DNA from: Nocardia wallacei
GTDB lineage: Bacteria > Actinomycetota > Actinomycetes > Mycobacteriales > Mycobacteriaceae
Length of the DNA stretch: 64,000 nucleotides
NCBI RefSeq assembly: GCF_029868745.1
Contig: NZ_JARWOP010000314.1
Coordinates: 1 to 64,000 of the forward strand
Reading direction: 5' to 3'
The first letter of the stretch is position 1. Every line of letters begins with the position of its first letter. A program made the position numbers and the translations under genes. Below the pieces are notes generated by a model that did no database searches, was not told where the DNA came from, and worked only from the letters and a program-made list of their open reading frames with translations. This document shows, piece after piece, positions 16,065 to 25,579 of the stretch.

Positions 16065-17782
16065 ACGACCTGACTCGTGCCCGCTACGCGGAACTTTTCG
16101 GCCCGACCACCGGCGACCGAATCCGCTTGGCCGACACCGATCTGTTGATCGAGATCACCGAAGACCGCAGCGGCGGACCGGGTTTCGCGGGCGACGAGGC
16201 GGTTTTCGGCGGCGGCAAGGTGCTGCGCGAATCCATGGGCCAGGCCCGCGCCACCCGCGCCGAGGGCACCCCCGACACGGTGATCACCGGTGTGGTGATC
16301 GTGGACCACTGGGGAATCATCAAGGCGGACATCGGCATCCGGGACGGCCGCATCTGCGCCATCGGCAAGGCGGGCAATCCCGACATCATGGACGGGGTGC
16401 ACCCGGATCTGGTGGTGGGGCCGTCGACGGAGGTCATCGCGGGCAACGGGCGCATCGTCACCGCCGGCGCCATCGACTGTCACGTCCACTTCATCTGCCC
16501 GCAGTTGCTGGAGGAGGCGCTCGGCAGCGGCATCACCACCATGATCGGCGGCGGCACCGGCCCGGCCGAGGGCAGCAAGGCCACGACCGTCACTCCGGGG
16601 TCCTGGCATCTGGGCCGCATGCTGGAGGCCACCGACGGCTGGCCGGTGAACATCCTGCTGCTGGGCAAGGGCAACACGGTGCGGCACGAGGCGCTGTGGG
16701 AGCAATTGCGCGGCGGCGCAGGCGGTTTCAAGCTGCATGAGGACTGGGGCACCACCCCGGCGGCCATCGACGCCGCGCTGACCGTCGCCGACGCGGCGGG
16801 TGTGCAGGTCGCGCTGCACTCGGACACGCTGAACGAGGCCGGTTTCGTCGAGGACACGCTGGCGGCGATCGCGGGCCGGGCCATCCACTCGTATCACACC
16901 GAGGGCGCGGGCGGCGGGCACGCGCCCGACATCATCACCGTGGCGGCGCATCCGAACGTGATGCCCAGCTCCACCAACCCGACCCGGCCGCACACCGTCA
17001 ACACCCTCGACGAGCATCTGGACATGCTCATGGTGTGCCATCACCTGAACCCCGCGATCCCCGAGGACCTGGCCTTCGCCGAGAGCCGGATCCGGCCGTC
17101 GACCATCGCGGCCGAGGATCTGTTGCACGACCTGGGCGCGATCTCGATGATCGGTAGCGACTCGCAGGCCATGGGCCGCATCGGCGAGGTGGTGATGCGG
17201 ACGTGGCAGACCGCGCACATGATGAAACGCCGCCGCGGCGCGTTGCCGGGAGACGGCGCGGCCGACAATCTCCGCGTGCGGCGCTACGTCGCGAAATACA
17301 CCATCTGCCCCGCCGTGACGCACGGGCTCGACCACGAGATCGGCTCGGTCGAAGTGGGCAAGCTGGCGGATCTGGTGCTGTGGGAGCCGGCGTTCTTCGG
17401 GGTGCGGCCGCACGCGGTGCTGAAGGGCGGCGCCATCGCCTGGGCCGCGATGGGCGACGCGAACGCCTCGATCCCGACGCCGCAGCCGGTGTTGCCGCGG
17501 CCGATGTTCGGCGCCTCGCCCGCCGTGGCGGCCGGTACCTCGCTGCACTTCGTGTCCCCGCAGGCGATCGAGGCGGGCTTGGCCGAGCGGCTGCGGGTGC
17601 ACCGGAGGCTGGCGCCGGTCGCCGACGTCCGCAAGCGCACCAAATCGGACCTGCCGCACAACGACGCCATGCCCCGCATCGAAGTGGATCCGGACACCTT
17701 CACCGTTCGCGTGGACGGCGAGGTCTGGGCGGAGGACCCGGCCACCGAACTCCCGATGGCGCAGCGATACTTCCTGTTCTGA
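16061..17782 (+). CDS. ureC: Urease alpha subunit (catalytic)
   Basis: 573 residues from GTG. The nickel site is complete: His141 and His143 in HVHF, the carbamylated lysine Lys224 in FKLHEDWGTTP, and catalytic His327 in MVCHHLNP, each offset by 7 from the Klebsiella numbering. The enzyme hydrolyses urea to ammonia and carbamate in the cytoplasm. The accessory genes ureF, ureG and ureD needed for nickel insertion are not adjacent but 14.4 kb downstream on the same strand. Confidence 0.98.
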   Translation: MNDLTRARYAELFGPTTGDRIRLADTDLLIEITEDRSGGPGFAGDEAVFGGGKVLRESMGQARATRAEGTPDTVITGVVIVDHWGIIKADIGIRDGRICAIGKAGNPDIMDGVHPDLVVGPSTEVIAGNGRIVTAGAIDCHVHFICPQLLEEALGSGITTMIGGGTGPAEGSKATTVTPGSWHLGRMLEATDGWPVNILLLGKGNTVRHEALWEQLRGGAGGFKLHEDWGTTPAAIDAALTVADAAGVQVALHSDTLNEAGFVEDTLAAIAGRAIHSYHTEGAGGGHAPDIITVAAHPNVMPSSTNPTRPHTVNTLDEHLDMLMVCHHLNPAIPEDLAFAESRIRPSTIAAEDLLHDLGAISMIGSDSQAMGRIGEVVMRTWQTAHMMKRRRGALPGDGAADNLRVRRYVAKYTICPAVTHGLDHEIGSVEVGKLADLVLWEPAFFGVRPHAVLKGGAIAWAAMGDANASIPTPQPVLPRPMFGASPAVAAGTSLHFVSPQAIEAGLAERLRVHRRLAPVADVRKRTKSDLPHNDAMPRIEVDPDTFTVRVDGEVWAEDPATELPMAQRYFLF

Positions 17783-17814
17783 GCGCGCCCGTTCGCGGTG
17801 GCAGACTGGCCGGT

Positions 17815-18477
17815 ATGACGAATGCCGCATGGGGTGAGGTCGACCGTTATCTCGTGGACACGCTGGTCGGAGGTGAGGACGCCGATGTGCTGCAGCGGAA
17901 TTCGGCGGCCGGACTGCCCGCCATCGACGTGTCGCCGACGCAGGGCAAGTTCCTGTATCTGACCGCCGTCTCGATTCGGGCGCGCCAGGTGCTGGAGATC
18001 GGGACGCTGGGCGGTTACAGCACGCTGTGGCTGGCCCGGGCGGTCGGTCCGGAGGGACGGGTCGTCACGCTGGAGTTCGAGCCGCGCCACGCCGAGGTCG
18101 CGCGGAAGAATCTCGACGGCAAGGGCGTCGGCGATCGCGTCGACATCCGCGTCGGCGCGGCGCTGGACAGCCTGCCGGTGCTCGCCGACGAGCAGCCCGA
18201 GCCGTTCGACCTGGTCTTCATCGACGCCGACAAGGTCAACAACTCGAACTACGTCCGATGGGCGCTGCGCCTGACCCGTCCGGGTTCGGTGATCATCATC
18301 GACAACGTGGTCCGCCACGGCGCCATCGCCGACCCCGATGCCGACGATGCCGCCGCCCGCGCCAGCCGCGAGGTGCTCGAACTGCTCGCCGCCGAACCGC
18401 GCGTGGACGCGACGGCGCTACAGACCGTGGGCGCCAAGAGCTGGGACGGCTTCGCCTACGCCGTAGTCACGGGCTGA
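17815..18477 (+). CDS. O-methyltransferase (catechol/caffeoyl-CoA type)
   Basis: 220 residues. Type 3 methyltransferase pattern: LEIGTLGGYSTLWLARAV (motif I), VTLEFEPRHAEVARKN, DLVFIDADKVNNSNYVRWAL (metal-binding Asp) and IIIDNVVRHG. These are Mg2+-dependent SAM O-methyltransferases; the substrate is unknown. It starts 32 bp after ureC on the same strand and is the first gene of the segment that separates ureABC from ureFGD. Confidence 0.9.
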   Translation: MTNAAWGEVDRYLVDTLVGGEDADVLQRNSAAGLPAIDVSPTQGKFLYLTAVSIRARQVLEIGTLGGYSTLWLARAVGPEGRVVTLEFEPRHAEVARKNLDGKGVGDRVDIRVGAALDSLPVLADEQPEPFDLVFIDADKVNNSNYVRWALRLTRPGSVIIIDNVVRHGAIADPDADDAAARASREVLELLAAEPRVDATALQTVGAKSWDGFAYAVVTG

Positions 18478-18501
18478 GGGTTCCTGCGGAGCCGATCCCG
18501 A

Positions 18502-19272
18502 TCAGCCGAAGGACATGAGGGCCACGGTCGCGCCGTCCGGGTCGGCGACGACGGCGATGCGGGACGGGCCGGGCATGTCGGCCGGTTCGCTGATGACCTT
18601 GCCGCCGAGTTCGGTCGCGCGGGCGACGGTGGCGTCGCAGTCCGGGACGCGGAGGGTCATCGACCAGAACGGCGCGGGCTCGCCGGGCTGCGCGGCGGCG
18701 GCGCCACCGACCTCGCCGCCGCCCGCACCCGTGGTCAGGGCCTGATAGGGCATGTCGGTCGAGGTCTCCCAGGCGGCGTTGCGGTAGGTCCAGCCGAGTG
18801 TCGCGGCGTAGTGGGCCATCGCGTCGGCCGGGGCGCCCGCGGCCGTGTACTGCACCCAGCACGGATTGTTCTGCTCCGACCAGCGTTGGGTGCCGGGGTG
18901 GCCGGTGAGGTGGGAGACGCCGTAGGCCGCGCCGTCCGGATCGGTGAGGACGGCGAATTCCAATTGCCCAGGGATCTCGGCGAATTCGCAGAAGGCCGAG
19001 CCGCCCGCGGCCTGCGCGGCCGCCACGGTCGCGCGGACATCGGAGACGGCGAAATACGGCAGCCAGCTCGCCTCGATGCCCGGCGTCTCGGCCGCGGCGA
19101 TGCCCGCCACGCGCGCGTCGTCCTGGTACAGCACGGTGTAGTGGCGCGCTTGCGGGCCGGTGTCCAGGGCGGTCCAGCCGAACAGCTCGGTGTAGAAATC
19201 GGCCGCGGTGGCGACGTCGGACGCGGTGATATCGAACCAACAGGGGGCGCCCTGAGCGAAACCGGATGGCAT
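18502..19272 (-). CDS. Tandem VOC (glyoxalase-fold) protein, Cfp30B-like
   Basis: 256 residues from MPSGFAQG; the ATG at 19272 is preferred over 19278 because GAGGAG lies 6 bases before it but abuts the other. Two VOC modules (about 8-125 and 138-255), each with a W/VFDI-type start and LTDPDGA/VADPDGA ends, resemble the mycobacterial 27-30 kDa antigen Cfp30B. The function is unproven and could be binding or isomerase-like activity. Confidence 0.88.
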   Translation of the reverse strand: MPSGFAQGAPCWFDITASDVATAADFYTELFGWTALDTGPQARHYTVLYQDDARVAGIAAAETPGIEASWLPYFAVSDVRATVAAAQAAGGSAFCEFAEIPGQLEFAVLTDPDGAAYGVSHLTGHPGTQRWSEQNNPCWVQYTAAGAPADAMAHYAATLGWTYRNAAWETSTDMPYQALTTGAGGGEVGGAAAAQPGEPAPFWSMTLRVPDCDATVARATELGGKVISEPADMPGPSRIAVVADPDGATVALMSFG

Positions 19273-19393
19273 GGTCATCTCCTCGCGAGGTCGTGTGCCG
19301 CCGATCCGTGCGCCGACAGCACCGTTCCCTCGTGAGACGATGCCCGGCAGGAGAATTCATCGCTCGGCATATTCGGTCCGCCCGCGGACTCGG

Positions 19394-20053
19394 TCATCGG
19401 CCCGCGGCGAATCCGTCGCACAGGGCGGCCAGGCCCGAGTGCAGCAGGCGTTCGGGGTCCAGGAGGTCGCCGCTGCCGGTGCCCTCGAGCGGGGCGAGTG
19501 CCGGTGGGGAGGGCCAGCGCGGGGTTCCTTCCAGCAATGCCGTCAGGCCCGACATCTCCTCCTGCTCGGAGTCCCGCTTGGCCAGCATGGCGGCGCTGAC
19601 CTGCTGCAGGGCGATGCCGGCGATGTAGCTCCACACCGCCAGGGCCATCCGGGTGGCCTCGCGCCGGTCGTCGGTCAGCTCGGTGAAGCCCTCCACCAGC
19701 CAGGCCAGGCACGCCAGGCTGTGCGGGCCGAAGTTGTAGCGCGGCACCGCGAAGGTGAACAGCACCCACGGATGTTGCTGGTACAGCTGCCAATCGATAT
19801 CGGCGGCGATGCGCACCCGATCGCGCCACGTCCAGTCCGGTTGCGGGGGTGGATAGGGGTTGCGACGGGCGACCTCGTCGGTCATTCCCGCCAGCAGCGT
19901 GTCCTTGTTCGGTACGTGCCGGTACAGCGACATCGCGCCCACACCCATGCGCTCGGCGATGCGCCGCATGGACAGCGCGTCCAGGCCGGCCTCGTCCGCG
20001 AGCGCCAAGGCCGCGTCCACGATGGCGGCCCGGGTGAGCTTCGGCTCCGTCAC
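19394..20053 (-). CDS. TetR/AcrR family regulator
   Basis: 219 residues from a GTG start. The N-terminal HTH is RAAIVDAALALADEAGLDALSMRRIAERMGVGAMSLYRHVPNKD, shown here in part: AERMGVGAMSLYRH is the recognition region. The ligand domain is TetR_C-like. It is divergent from an MFS exporter; a 15-bp palindrome in the shared promoter is the likely operator. It probably represses the exporter until a toxic ligand binds. Confidence 0.92.
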   Translation of the reverse strand: MTEPKLTRAAIVDAALALADEAGLDALSMRRIAERMGVGAMSLYRHVPNKDTLLAGMTDEVARRNPYPPPQPDWTWRDRVRIAADIDWQLYQQHPWVLFTFAVPRYNFGPHSLACLAWLVEGFTELTDDRREATRMALAVWSYIAGIALQQVSAAMLAKRDSEQEEMSGLTALLEGTPRWPSPPALAPLEGTGSGDLLDPERLLHSGLAALCDGFAAGR

Positions 20054-20108
20054 GGATAACTCGCTTTCGTTTTACAGGCCGGGTGCGTACGCTGTACCCA
20101 GCTTTCAC

Positions 20109-20123
20109 GCGTACGTCGTACGC
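20109..20123. promoter_or_regulatory. Palindromic operator between tetR and MFS gene
   Basis: A perfect 15-bp dyad, GCGTACG-T-CGTACGC, lies 19 bases upstream of the MFS start. A shorter copy of the half-site, GCGTACGC, occurs at 20085-20092, 24 bp away. The arrangement is typical of TetR-controlled divergent promoters. Confidence 0.65.
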
Positions 20124-20141
20124 ACGATCGAAGGATAGGTG

Positions 20142-21659
20142 ATGGTCGGCATCGACACCGGTATGACCACGACTCCGCGGCGCGCCTGGCTCGGACTCGC
20201 GGTGTTGACCCTGCCCGTGCTGCTCGTGTCGATGGACATGTCGGTGCTGTTCCTGGCGATGCCCACGCTCACCGCGCAACTGGACCCCACCGCGACCGAG
20301 CAGCTGTGGATCCTCGACATCTACGGCTTCATGATCGCCGGACTGCTCATCACCATGGGCAATCTCGGCGACCGCATCGGCCGCCGCAACATCCTGCTCG
20401 CCGGTGCGACCGTCTTCGGCGTCGCCTCGGTGCTGGCGGCGTTCGCGCCCAGCGCCGGGGTGCTGATCGCGGCGCGGGCGCTGATGGGCATCGGCGGCGC
20501 GACGCTGCTGCCGTCCAGTCTGGCGCTGATCTCCACGCTGTTCCCCGATCCACGTACCCGCGGTACCGCGATCGGCGTCTGGACGGCGTTCTTCGCCGGC
20601 GGGTCGGCCGTCGGGCCGGTCATCGGCGGTCTGCTGCTGCACAACTTCTGGTGGGGCGCGGTCTTTCTCATCAACACGCCGGTGCTGCTGGTGCTGCTGA
20701 TTGCCGGGCCGTTCGTGCTGCCCGAACACCGCTCGGCCGGGCGGGGTCCGCTGGATCTGCTGAGCGTGGTGATGTCGATCGGCGGCATCCTGCCCGCGGT
20801 GTACGCGGTGAAGCGGGCCGCCGCGGACGGCATCGACGCCGAGGTGCTGGCGGCGGGCGTCTTCGGCGCGGTGGTGCTGGTGCTGTTCGTGCGGCGGCAG
20901 CGGCAGCTGTCCGAGCCGCTGCTGGATCTGAGCCTGTTCCGGCGCGGATCGTTCTCCGTCGCCATCGGTTCCAGCACGATCGGCATGTTGTCGCTCGCCG
21001 GTATGAGCTATCTGACCAGCGTGTATCTCCAGTCGGTGGCCGGGCGGGACGCACTGGGCGCCGCCCTGCTCGGGATTCCGGCGGCGGTCGTGGTGTTCGT
21101 GATGGCGATGGGCGGGGCGCGCGTGGCGCGTGTGCTGGGGACGCGCACCTCGTTCGTGCTGGCGCTCAGCGCGGCCGGGGTCGGCAATCTGATGTTGCTG
21201 GGCATCGGCGTGGACAACGGAATCGGTTGGTACGTGGCCGGTTCCACGGTGGCGGGCCTCGGCTACGGCATCGTGTTCACCCTGGTGTCCGAGGTGTCGG
21301 TGGCCTCGGTGCCGTCCGAGCGGGCCGGTTCCGCCGTGGGCATCTCCGAGACGAGTTTCGAGCTGGGCAACGCGCTGGGGCTGGCGCTGCTGGGATCGCT
21401 TGCCGCCCTGGTCTTCCGGTCCGGCGGCGACTTCGCAGAGACGCTGGGCGAGACGATCGCGCGGGCCGGGAACGACGACGCGGTGGTGCGTTCCGCGCGT
21501 GCGTCGTTCGTCGACGGCATGCACGTGGGGACGACCGTCGGCGCGGCGCTGCTGCTGGTCATGGCGGTCATCGCGCTGCTGGCGGCGCGGAGTCGGAAAT
21601 CGGCGCCGGATGTGGACGTGGTGAGCGAGAACGCGGACTGCGGCACGGGCGGTCGCTGA
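20142..21659 (+). CDS. MFS drug/proton antiporter, DHA2 (14-TM) family
   Basis: 505 residues from ATG, with AAGGA six bases upstream. DHA2 signatures are present: motif A as GNLGDRIGRRNILLAG, motif C-like GGSAVGPVIGGLLL, and about 14 transmembrane segments. It resembles QacA/EmrB-type multidrug exporters and is probably controlled by the divergent TetR. The exported compound is unknown. Confidence 0.92.
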   Translation: MVGIDTGMTTTPRRAWLGLAVLTLPVLLVSMDMSVLFLAMPTLTAQLDPTATEQLWILDIYGFMIAGLLITMGNLGDRIGRRNILLAGATVFGVASVLAAFAPSAGVLIAARALMGIGGATLLPSSLALISTLFPDPRTRGTAIGVWTAFFAGGSAVGPVIGGLLLHNFWWGAVFLINTPVLLVLLIAGPFVLPEHRSAGRGPLDLLSVVMSIGGILPAVYAVKRAAADGIDAEVLAAGVFGAVVLVLFVRRQRQLSEPLLDLSLFRRGSFSVAIGSSTIGMLSLAGMSYLTSVYLQSVAGRDALGAALLGIPAAVVVFVMAMGGARVARVLGTRTSFVLALSAAGVGNLMLLGIGVDNGIGWYVAGSTVAGLGYGIVFTLVSEVSVASVPSERAGSAVGISETSFELGNALGLALLGSLAALVFRSGGDFAETLGETIARAGNDDAVVRSARASFVDGMHVGTTVGAALLLVMAVIALLAARSRKSAPDVDVVSENADCGTGGR

Positions 21660-21706
21660 ACTACGGCCGGGTCGCTACCCCAAGATCAACCGGGGAGAAT
21701 ACAGTC

Positions 21707-22576
21707 GTGGCTGTGATCGAGAGCACGTCCAACGGCCGACCGCTGGCCGAGCGGGTGGCGACGCGGCTGCTGTATCCGACCTCGCGCCCCCGGGAAAAGG
21801 CACTGCGGGAAGCGGTTTCGGGCAAGGTGGTGCTGGTGACCGGCGCCTCGCACGGGATCGGCAAGGTGACGGTGCGCAAGCTCGCCGCGGCCGGCGCGGT
21901 GGTGTTGCTGGTGGCCCGTTCGCTCGAGGACCTGGAGCAGGTGGCCGCCGACATCGCCGCGGCCGGCGGCATCGCCCACGTGTATCGCGCGGACCTGACC
22001 GACATGGCGGCCACCGATCGGCTGGGCCGCGAGATCCTCGCCGCGCACGGCCGCGTCGACATCGTGATCAACAACGCGGGCAAATCCATCCGGCGCGCGC
22101 TCGACCAGTCCTACGACCGCTTCCACGACTACACCCGCACCATCGAGGTCAACTATCTCGGCCCGGTGCGGCTGCTGCTGACCCTGCTGCCGGACATGCG
22201 CGAACGCAAGCAGGGGCACATCGTGAACATCTCCACATGGGGCCTGCGGATCCCGCCCGCGCCGCGATGGTCGGCGTACGGGGCGTCGAAGGCGGCGTTC
22301 GACACCTGGCTGCGCACGGTCGCCACCGAGATCGCGGCCGACGACATCGCCACGACCTCGGTGTACATGCCGCTCGTGCACACCCGGATGAGCGCCCCGA
22401 CCAACTTCGGGAACATGCCCGGCCTCACCGCGGACGAGGCGGCGGGGCTGGTCTGCCACGCCGTGGTGAGCCGGCCGGTGGAGATCTCGCCGTGGTGGTC
22501 CGGGCCGGTACAGGCGTGGAGCGACCTGACGCGCGGCCCGGCGCAGCGGTTCATGGCGCGGAGTTTCCGGCGCTGA
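21707..22576 (+). CDS. Short-chain dehydrogenase/reductase
   Basis: 289 residues from a GTG start with GGGGAGA eight bases upstream. An N-terminal arm of ~40 residues precedes the cofactor motif VTGASHGIGKVTVRKL; NNAGKSIRR and the active-site SAYGASKAAF follow. The arm and the C-terminus (WSDLTRGPAQRFMARSF) resemble actinobacterial SDRs and the reductase half of fatty acyl-CoA reductases, so a lipid substrate is possible but unproven. It lies 47 bp downstream of the MFS gene and may be co-transcribed. Confidence 0.88.
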   Translation: MAVIESTSNGRPLAERVATRLLYPTSRPREKALREAVSGKVVLVTGASHGIGKVTVRKLAAAGAVVLLVARSLEDLEQVAADIAAAGGIAHVYRADLTDMAATDRLGREILAAHGRVDIVINNAGKSIRRALDQSYDRFHDYTRTIEVNYLGPVRLLLTLLPDMRERKQGHIVNISTWGLRIPPAPRWSAYGASKAAFDTWLRTVATEIAADDIATTSVYMPLVHTRMSAPTNFGNMPGLTADEAAGLVCHAVVSRPVEISPWWSGPVQAWSDLTRGPAQRFMARSFRR

Positions 22577-22588
22577 TCCCCGGGTGGG

Positions 22589-23575
22589 TCAGGGGATCAG
22601 GACCACTTTGCCGACGGTCGCGCGGGTCTCCAACGCGCGGTGGGCCGCTGTGGCGTCGGCGAGCGGGAAGCGCTGGATCGCCGGGCGCAGGTGACCCGAG
22701 GCCGCTGCCTCGAGTGCCGCCGTCTCCAGATTGCGGATGCCGCCCGCGCGTTCGGTCATTTTCGGGCCGAGCACGTACTCGTCGATGAGACCGCGCTCGG
22801 CGAGATAGTCCTCGCCCGGTTCCATGGGGCCGCCGCCACTCCAGCCGTAGATCAGCCGGGTGCCGCCCTTGCCGAGGAGATCGATTGCGGTGCGGGCGGT
22901 TTCGCTGCCGACGCCGTCGAACAGCAGCGCCGCGGGACGTTCGCCGAAGCGCCGCCGGATCGTGTCGGCCCAGCCCGGCTGCTGGTAGTCCAGGGCCAGG
23001 TCCGCGCCGTTGGCGGTGACCACGTCGGTCTTGGCGGACCCACCGGCCAGGCCGATCACCCTGAGACCTGTGTTCTTCAGATGCTGGACGAGGAGTGTGC
23101 CGATACCTCCGGCCGCGGCCGTGACGATCGCCAGATCCCCCGGCCGGAGCGTGGCGAACTGCACGATGCCGAAAGTGGTTCGGCCCGTGCCGATCATGGC
23201 CACCGCCGCGGCGGGATCGAGCGTGTCCGGAAGTTCGTGCAGCTGTTGGACTCCCGTGACGGCCAGCTCGGCATAACCGCCCGGCACCGTGCCGAGATGG
23301 GCGACAACCGCTGTGCCCAGCCACTTCTCGTCCACGCCGGGACCGACCCGATCGACGGTCCCCGCCACCTCGCGCCCCGGCACGGTGGGCAGCTCCGGCA
23401 GCGGAAACGGACCGGGCGCCCCACCGCGAATCGACGTATCGACGAAATGCACCCCCGCCGCGGCCACCGCAATCCGAACCTGCCCCGGCCCGGGCATCGG
23501 ATCATCGACGGTCTCGTAGCGCAGGTTCTCGGCGGGCCCGAACTCGTGAAGACGAATCACATGCATGCCACCCAC
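22589..23575 (-). CDS. Zinc-independent MDR oxidoreductase (quinone reductase-like)
   Basis: 328 residues (MHVIRLHEFG at residue 4 is the alternative start). GroES-like N-terminus (PGPGQVRIAVAAAGVHFVDT), Rossmann motif TAAAGGIGTLLVQHLK and C-terminal PLADATAAHRALETRATVGK place it with NADPH:quinone reductase/zeta-crystallin-like MDR proteins. No structural-zinc Cys cluster is visible. Convergent with the SDR, 12 bp apart. Confidence 0.9.
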   Translation of the reverse strand: MGGMHVIRLHEFGPAENLRYETVDDPMPGPGQVRIAVAAAGVHFVDTSIRGGAPGPFPLPELPTVPGREVAGTVDRVGPGVDEKWLGTAVVAHLGTVPGGYAELAVTGVQQLHELPDTLDPAAAVAMIGTGRTTFGIVQFATLRPGDLAIVTAAAGGIGTLLVQHLKNTGLRVIGLAGGSAKTDVVTANGADLALDYQQPGWADTIRRRFGERPAALLFDGVGSETARTAIDLLGKGGTRLIYGWSGGGPMEPGEDYLAERGLIDEYVLGPKMTERAGGIRNLETAALEAAASGHLRPAIQRFPLADATAAHRALETRATVGKVVLIP

Positions 23576-23680
23576 CCTGCAACCTCTACATAAGTTCAGG
23601 TCAAGGGGCTACGCTGATTCCCCTGTCATTCCGGCACGCCGGTGGCCGGAATCACGACTGTCCGCCTGCGGTGATGGCGA

Positions 23681-24250
23681 TCATCCGTCACCGATGGCGC
23701 GACCGACTTCCGGCCGGGGCGTCAAAGCCCTTCGGAGGAACTCATTTTCGGAATCGAACCCCAGATCGTCGCGCATCAGCGCCCGCAGGGTCCGGTAGTT
23801 CTCCTGGCAGATACGCCAATTCCGGTCGAGTTCCTCCTCGGTCGCCTCGCCTGGCACCAGCAGCTCGGTGTATTCCAACCGCGGAACCAGCGCTTCGCGA
23901 ATCAGTCCGCGAGTCTTCTCCGGCGAAACCAGCACCGCCAACCCCAACGCCTTGGTCGCGGCATCGGCTGCCTGCCTCAGCTTCTCGAGATCATCGTGCG
24001 ACGGGGTCGCGCCTGCGGCCAAAGCCTTCCACACGGGATGCGCTGTGGTGTCCCAGTATTCGATCGCCCCCAACAACAGCGCATACGCCTCCTGCCGCGC
24101 CTGATACCGCCGATCCCCCTCATGCCGACTGCGATCCCGCCGCCACCGCCGATCCTCCCGCCACGAACCGATGATCTGCGCCCCCAGCACTCCCGCAAAC
24201 CCCAACCCGGCCACAGCCACTGGAACCCAAGCCGCCACATCGCCCGCCAT
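23681..24250 (-). CDS. Single-span membrane protein of unknown function
   Basis: 189 residues from MAGDVAAWVPV. One N-terminal membrane segment (AWVPVAVAGLGFAGVLGAQI) is followed by a strongly charged helical stretch (SWREDRRWRRDRSRHEGDRR) and a helical cytoplasmic domain. I do not recognise the family. The layout (one TM, Arg/Trp-rich linker, helical domain) recurs in the protein at 26486-27058. A longer start at 24325 is possible but adds no conserved-looking sequence. Confidence 0.65.
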   Translation of the reverse strand: MAGDVAAWVPVAVAGLGFAGVLGAQIIGSWREDRRWRRDRSRHEGDRRYQARQEAYALLLGAIEYWDTTAHPVWKALAAGATPSHDDLEKLRQAADAATKALGLAVLVSPEKTRGLIREALVPRLEYTELLVPGEATEEELDRNWRICQENYRTLRALMRDDLGFDSENEFLRRALTPRPEVGRAIGDG

Positions 24251-24416
24251 ACCTGTCACAGTACGAGCCTCGGGTCCCGCCTTCTCGACAAGTCCGGCCG
24301 AAGCTGGTCTTCGCAGACTCGACATGGACCCGCACAGGCGCTTGCCGCTATCGAGATCATTGATCCGGTGCGAAGATCTCGCATGGATCCTCTTGGCATA
24401 GCGCTAGTCTGGCGGA

Positions 24417-24839
24417 GTGGTGGGCTTGCGGGTCGTGCGGGGGAGTGTGGATGACCGCGGGATCGGGGAATTGCTGTACGAGGCCATCGGCGGTGAACGT
24501 AGTCGGCTCACTGCCGCGCTGGTGCGCTACCGTGACGATCGGCGGACCGAGTTGCTGGTGGCTACCGAGGCCGGGAAATCAGTGGGCGTCATGGGTTTTC
24601 GGGTGAGGGACGACAACATCACGCTGCTGCATATCGCGACGGCGGCCGGGCGACGCCGGGACGGAATCGGCCGACTTCTCGTCAACGAGCTTCGAGCACG
24701 GGGTCTCGCTGTGGTCGCCGAGACCGATGCGGAATCCGTCGGCTTCTACCGCGGGACCGGCTTCACGGTGGAGTCGCTGGGGGAGAAGTATCCGGGGGTC
24801 GAACGGTTCCGGATCTGTTTGGCGGCGGATCCTGGCTGA
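24417..24839 (+). CDS. GNAT family N-acetyltransferase
   Basis: 140 residues, GTG start. The acetyl-CoA loop is HIATAAGRRRDGIGRLLVNELRA (R/Q-x-x-G-x-G/A type), followed by AETDAESVGFYRGTGFTVES, the usual GNAT C-terminal pattern. A -10-like TAGTCT sits about 10 bases before the start, so the mRNA may be leaderless. The substrate is unknown. Confidence 0.82.
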   Translation: MVGLRVVRGSVDDRGIGELLYEAIGGERSRLTAALVRYRDDRRTELLVATEAGKSVGVMGFRVRDDNITLLHIATAAGRRRDGIGRLLVNELRARGLAVVAETDAESVGFYRGTGFTVESLGEKYPGVERFRICLAADPG

Positions 24840-24974
24840 GGTGCTTCGCTGATCCTTCGGCCCCTGGCGACTCGCTCACGCCGCCGCCCCTCTTTCGTTC
24901 GTTCTCATCAACGTCGGCAACGCGCAACGTGTGGCTGAGGCGCTACACCTGCCCGCTGCGCGGCTCGAGGCCGA

Positions 24975-25343
24975 CTAGCTCCAGTTGGCTGCGAGGGTGA
25001 GGCAGAACGGGTGGCCGCTCGGGTCGAGCAGGACCCGCCATCCCTCGCCGGGCTGAAACTCCGGCACCGTGGCGCCCAGTTCGACCAGTTGCTTACTCGC
25101 CATATCGAGGTCTTCGACCGCCAAATCCAGGTGGAACTGCTTGGTGCCGTTCTCGTTCGGCCAGGCCGGTGCCTGGTAGTCGGGGATCGTGCCGAACCCG
25201 AGCGCGTGATCCGGACCAGTGAGCATGGCGTACTCGTCTTGCGCGTGCGCGATTTCCCAACCGAGCGCCGCCGCCCAGAACTTCGCGTCTCGCCGCGCAT
25301 CGGCACTGTCCAGAGTGAGCATCTTCAACGTGGCAACCGCCAT
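24975..25343 (-). CDS. VOC (glyoxalase/bleomycin-resistance) family protein
   Basis: 122 residues from MAVATLKMLTLDS, with GGAGAGGAAAG just upstream. One VOC module: DSADARRDAKFWAAALGWE at the N-terminus, KQFHLDLAVEDLD in the middle and LLDPSGHPFCLTLAANW at the end. His/Glu metal ligands are partly present (FHLD), so it may be a metal-dependent lyase or a binding protein. Confidence 0.85.
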   Translation of the reverse strand: MAVATLKMLTLDSADARRDAKFWAAALGWEIAHAQDEYAMLTGPDHALGFGTIPDYQAPAWPNENGTKQFHLDLAVEDLDMASKQLVELGATVPEFQPGEGWRVLLDPSGHPFCLTLAANWS

Positions 25344-25579
25344 GGGCTTTCCTCTCCGCAAGAAAAATTACTGTCGCCAGCCTGCAACACCGGACGCCGC
25401 ACGCGATTGCAAAAACGCGACAACGGCTCGCGCCCGATCGTGTCTCCGGCCGCGGTGGTCTTCTGCTTGCCTGGTCATTCGTGTGGTCGGCGCGGACGGT
25501 GGGTGCTCATGAGGGCCTGCCGACGCACTGAAGTCGGCAGGAGCGGACGTTCGGCGGGTTCGGACGTAGGGGTGTGCCC

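Noticed and set aside
15815..17830. 671-codon open frame on the minus strand
   Set aside because: Antisense to ureB and ureC; no motif, His/Arg-rich mirror translation.
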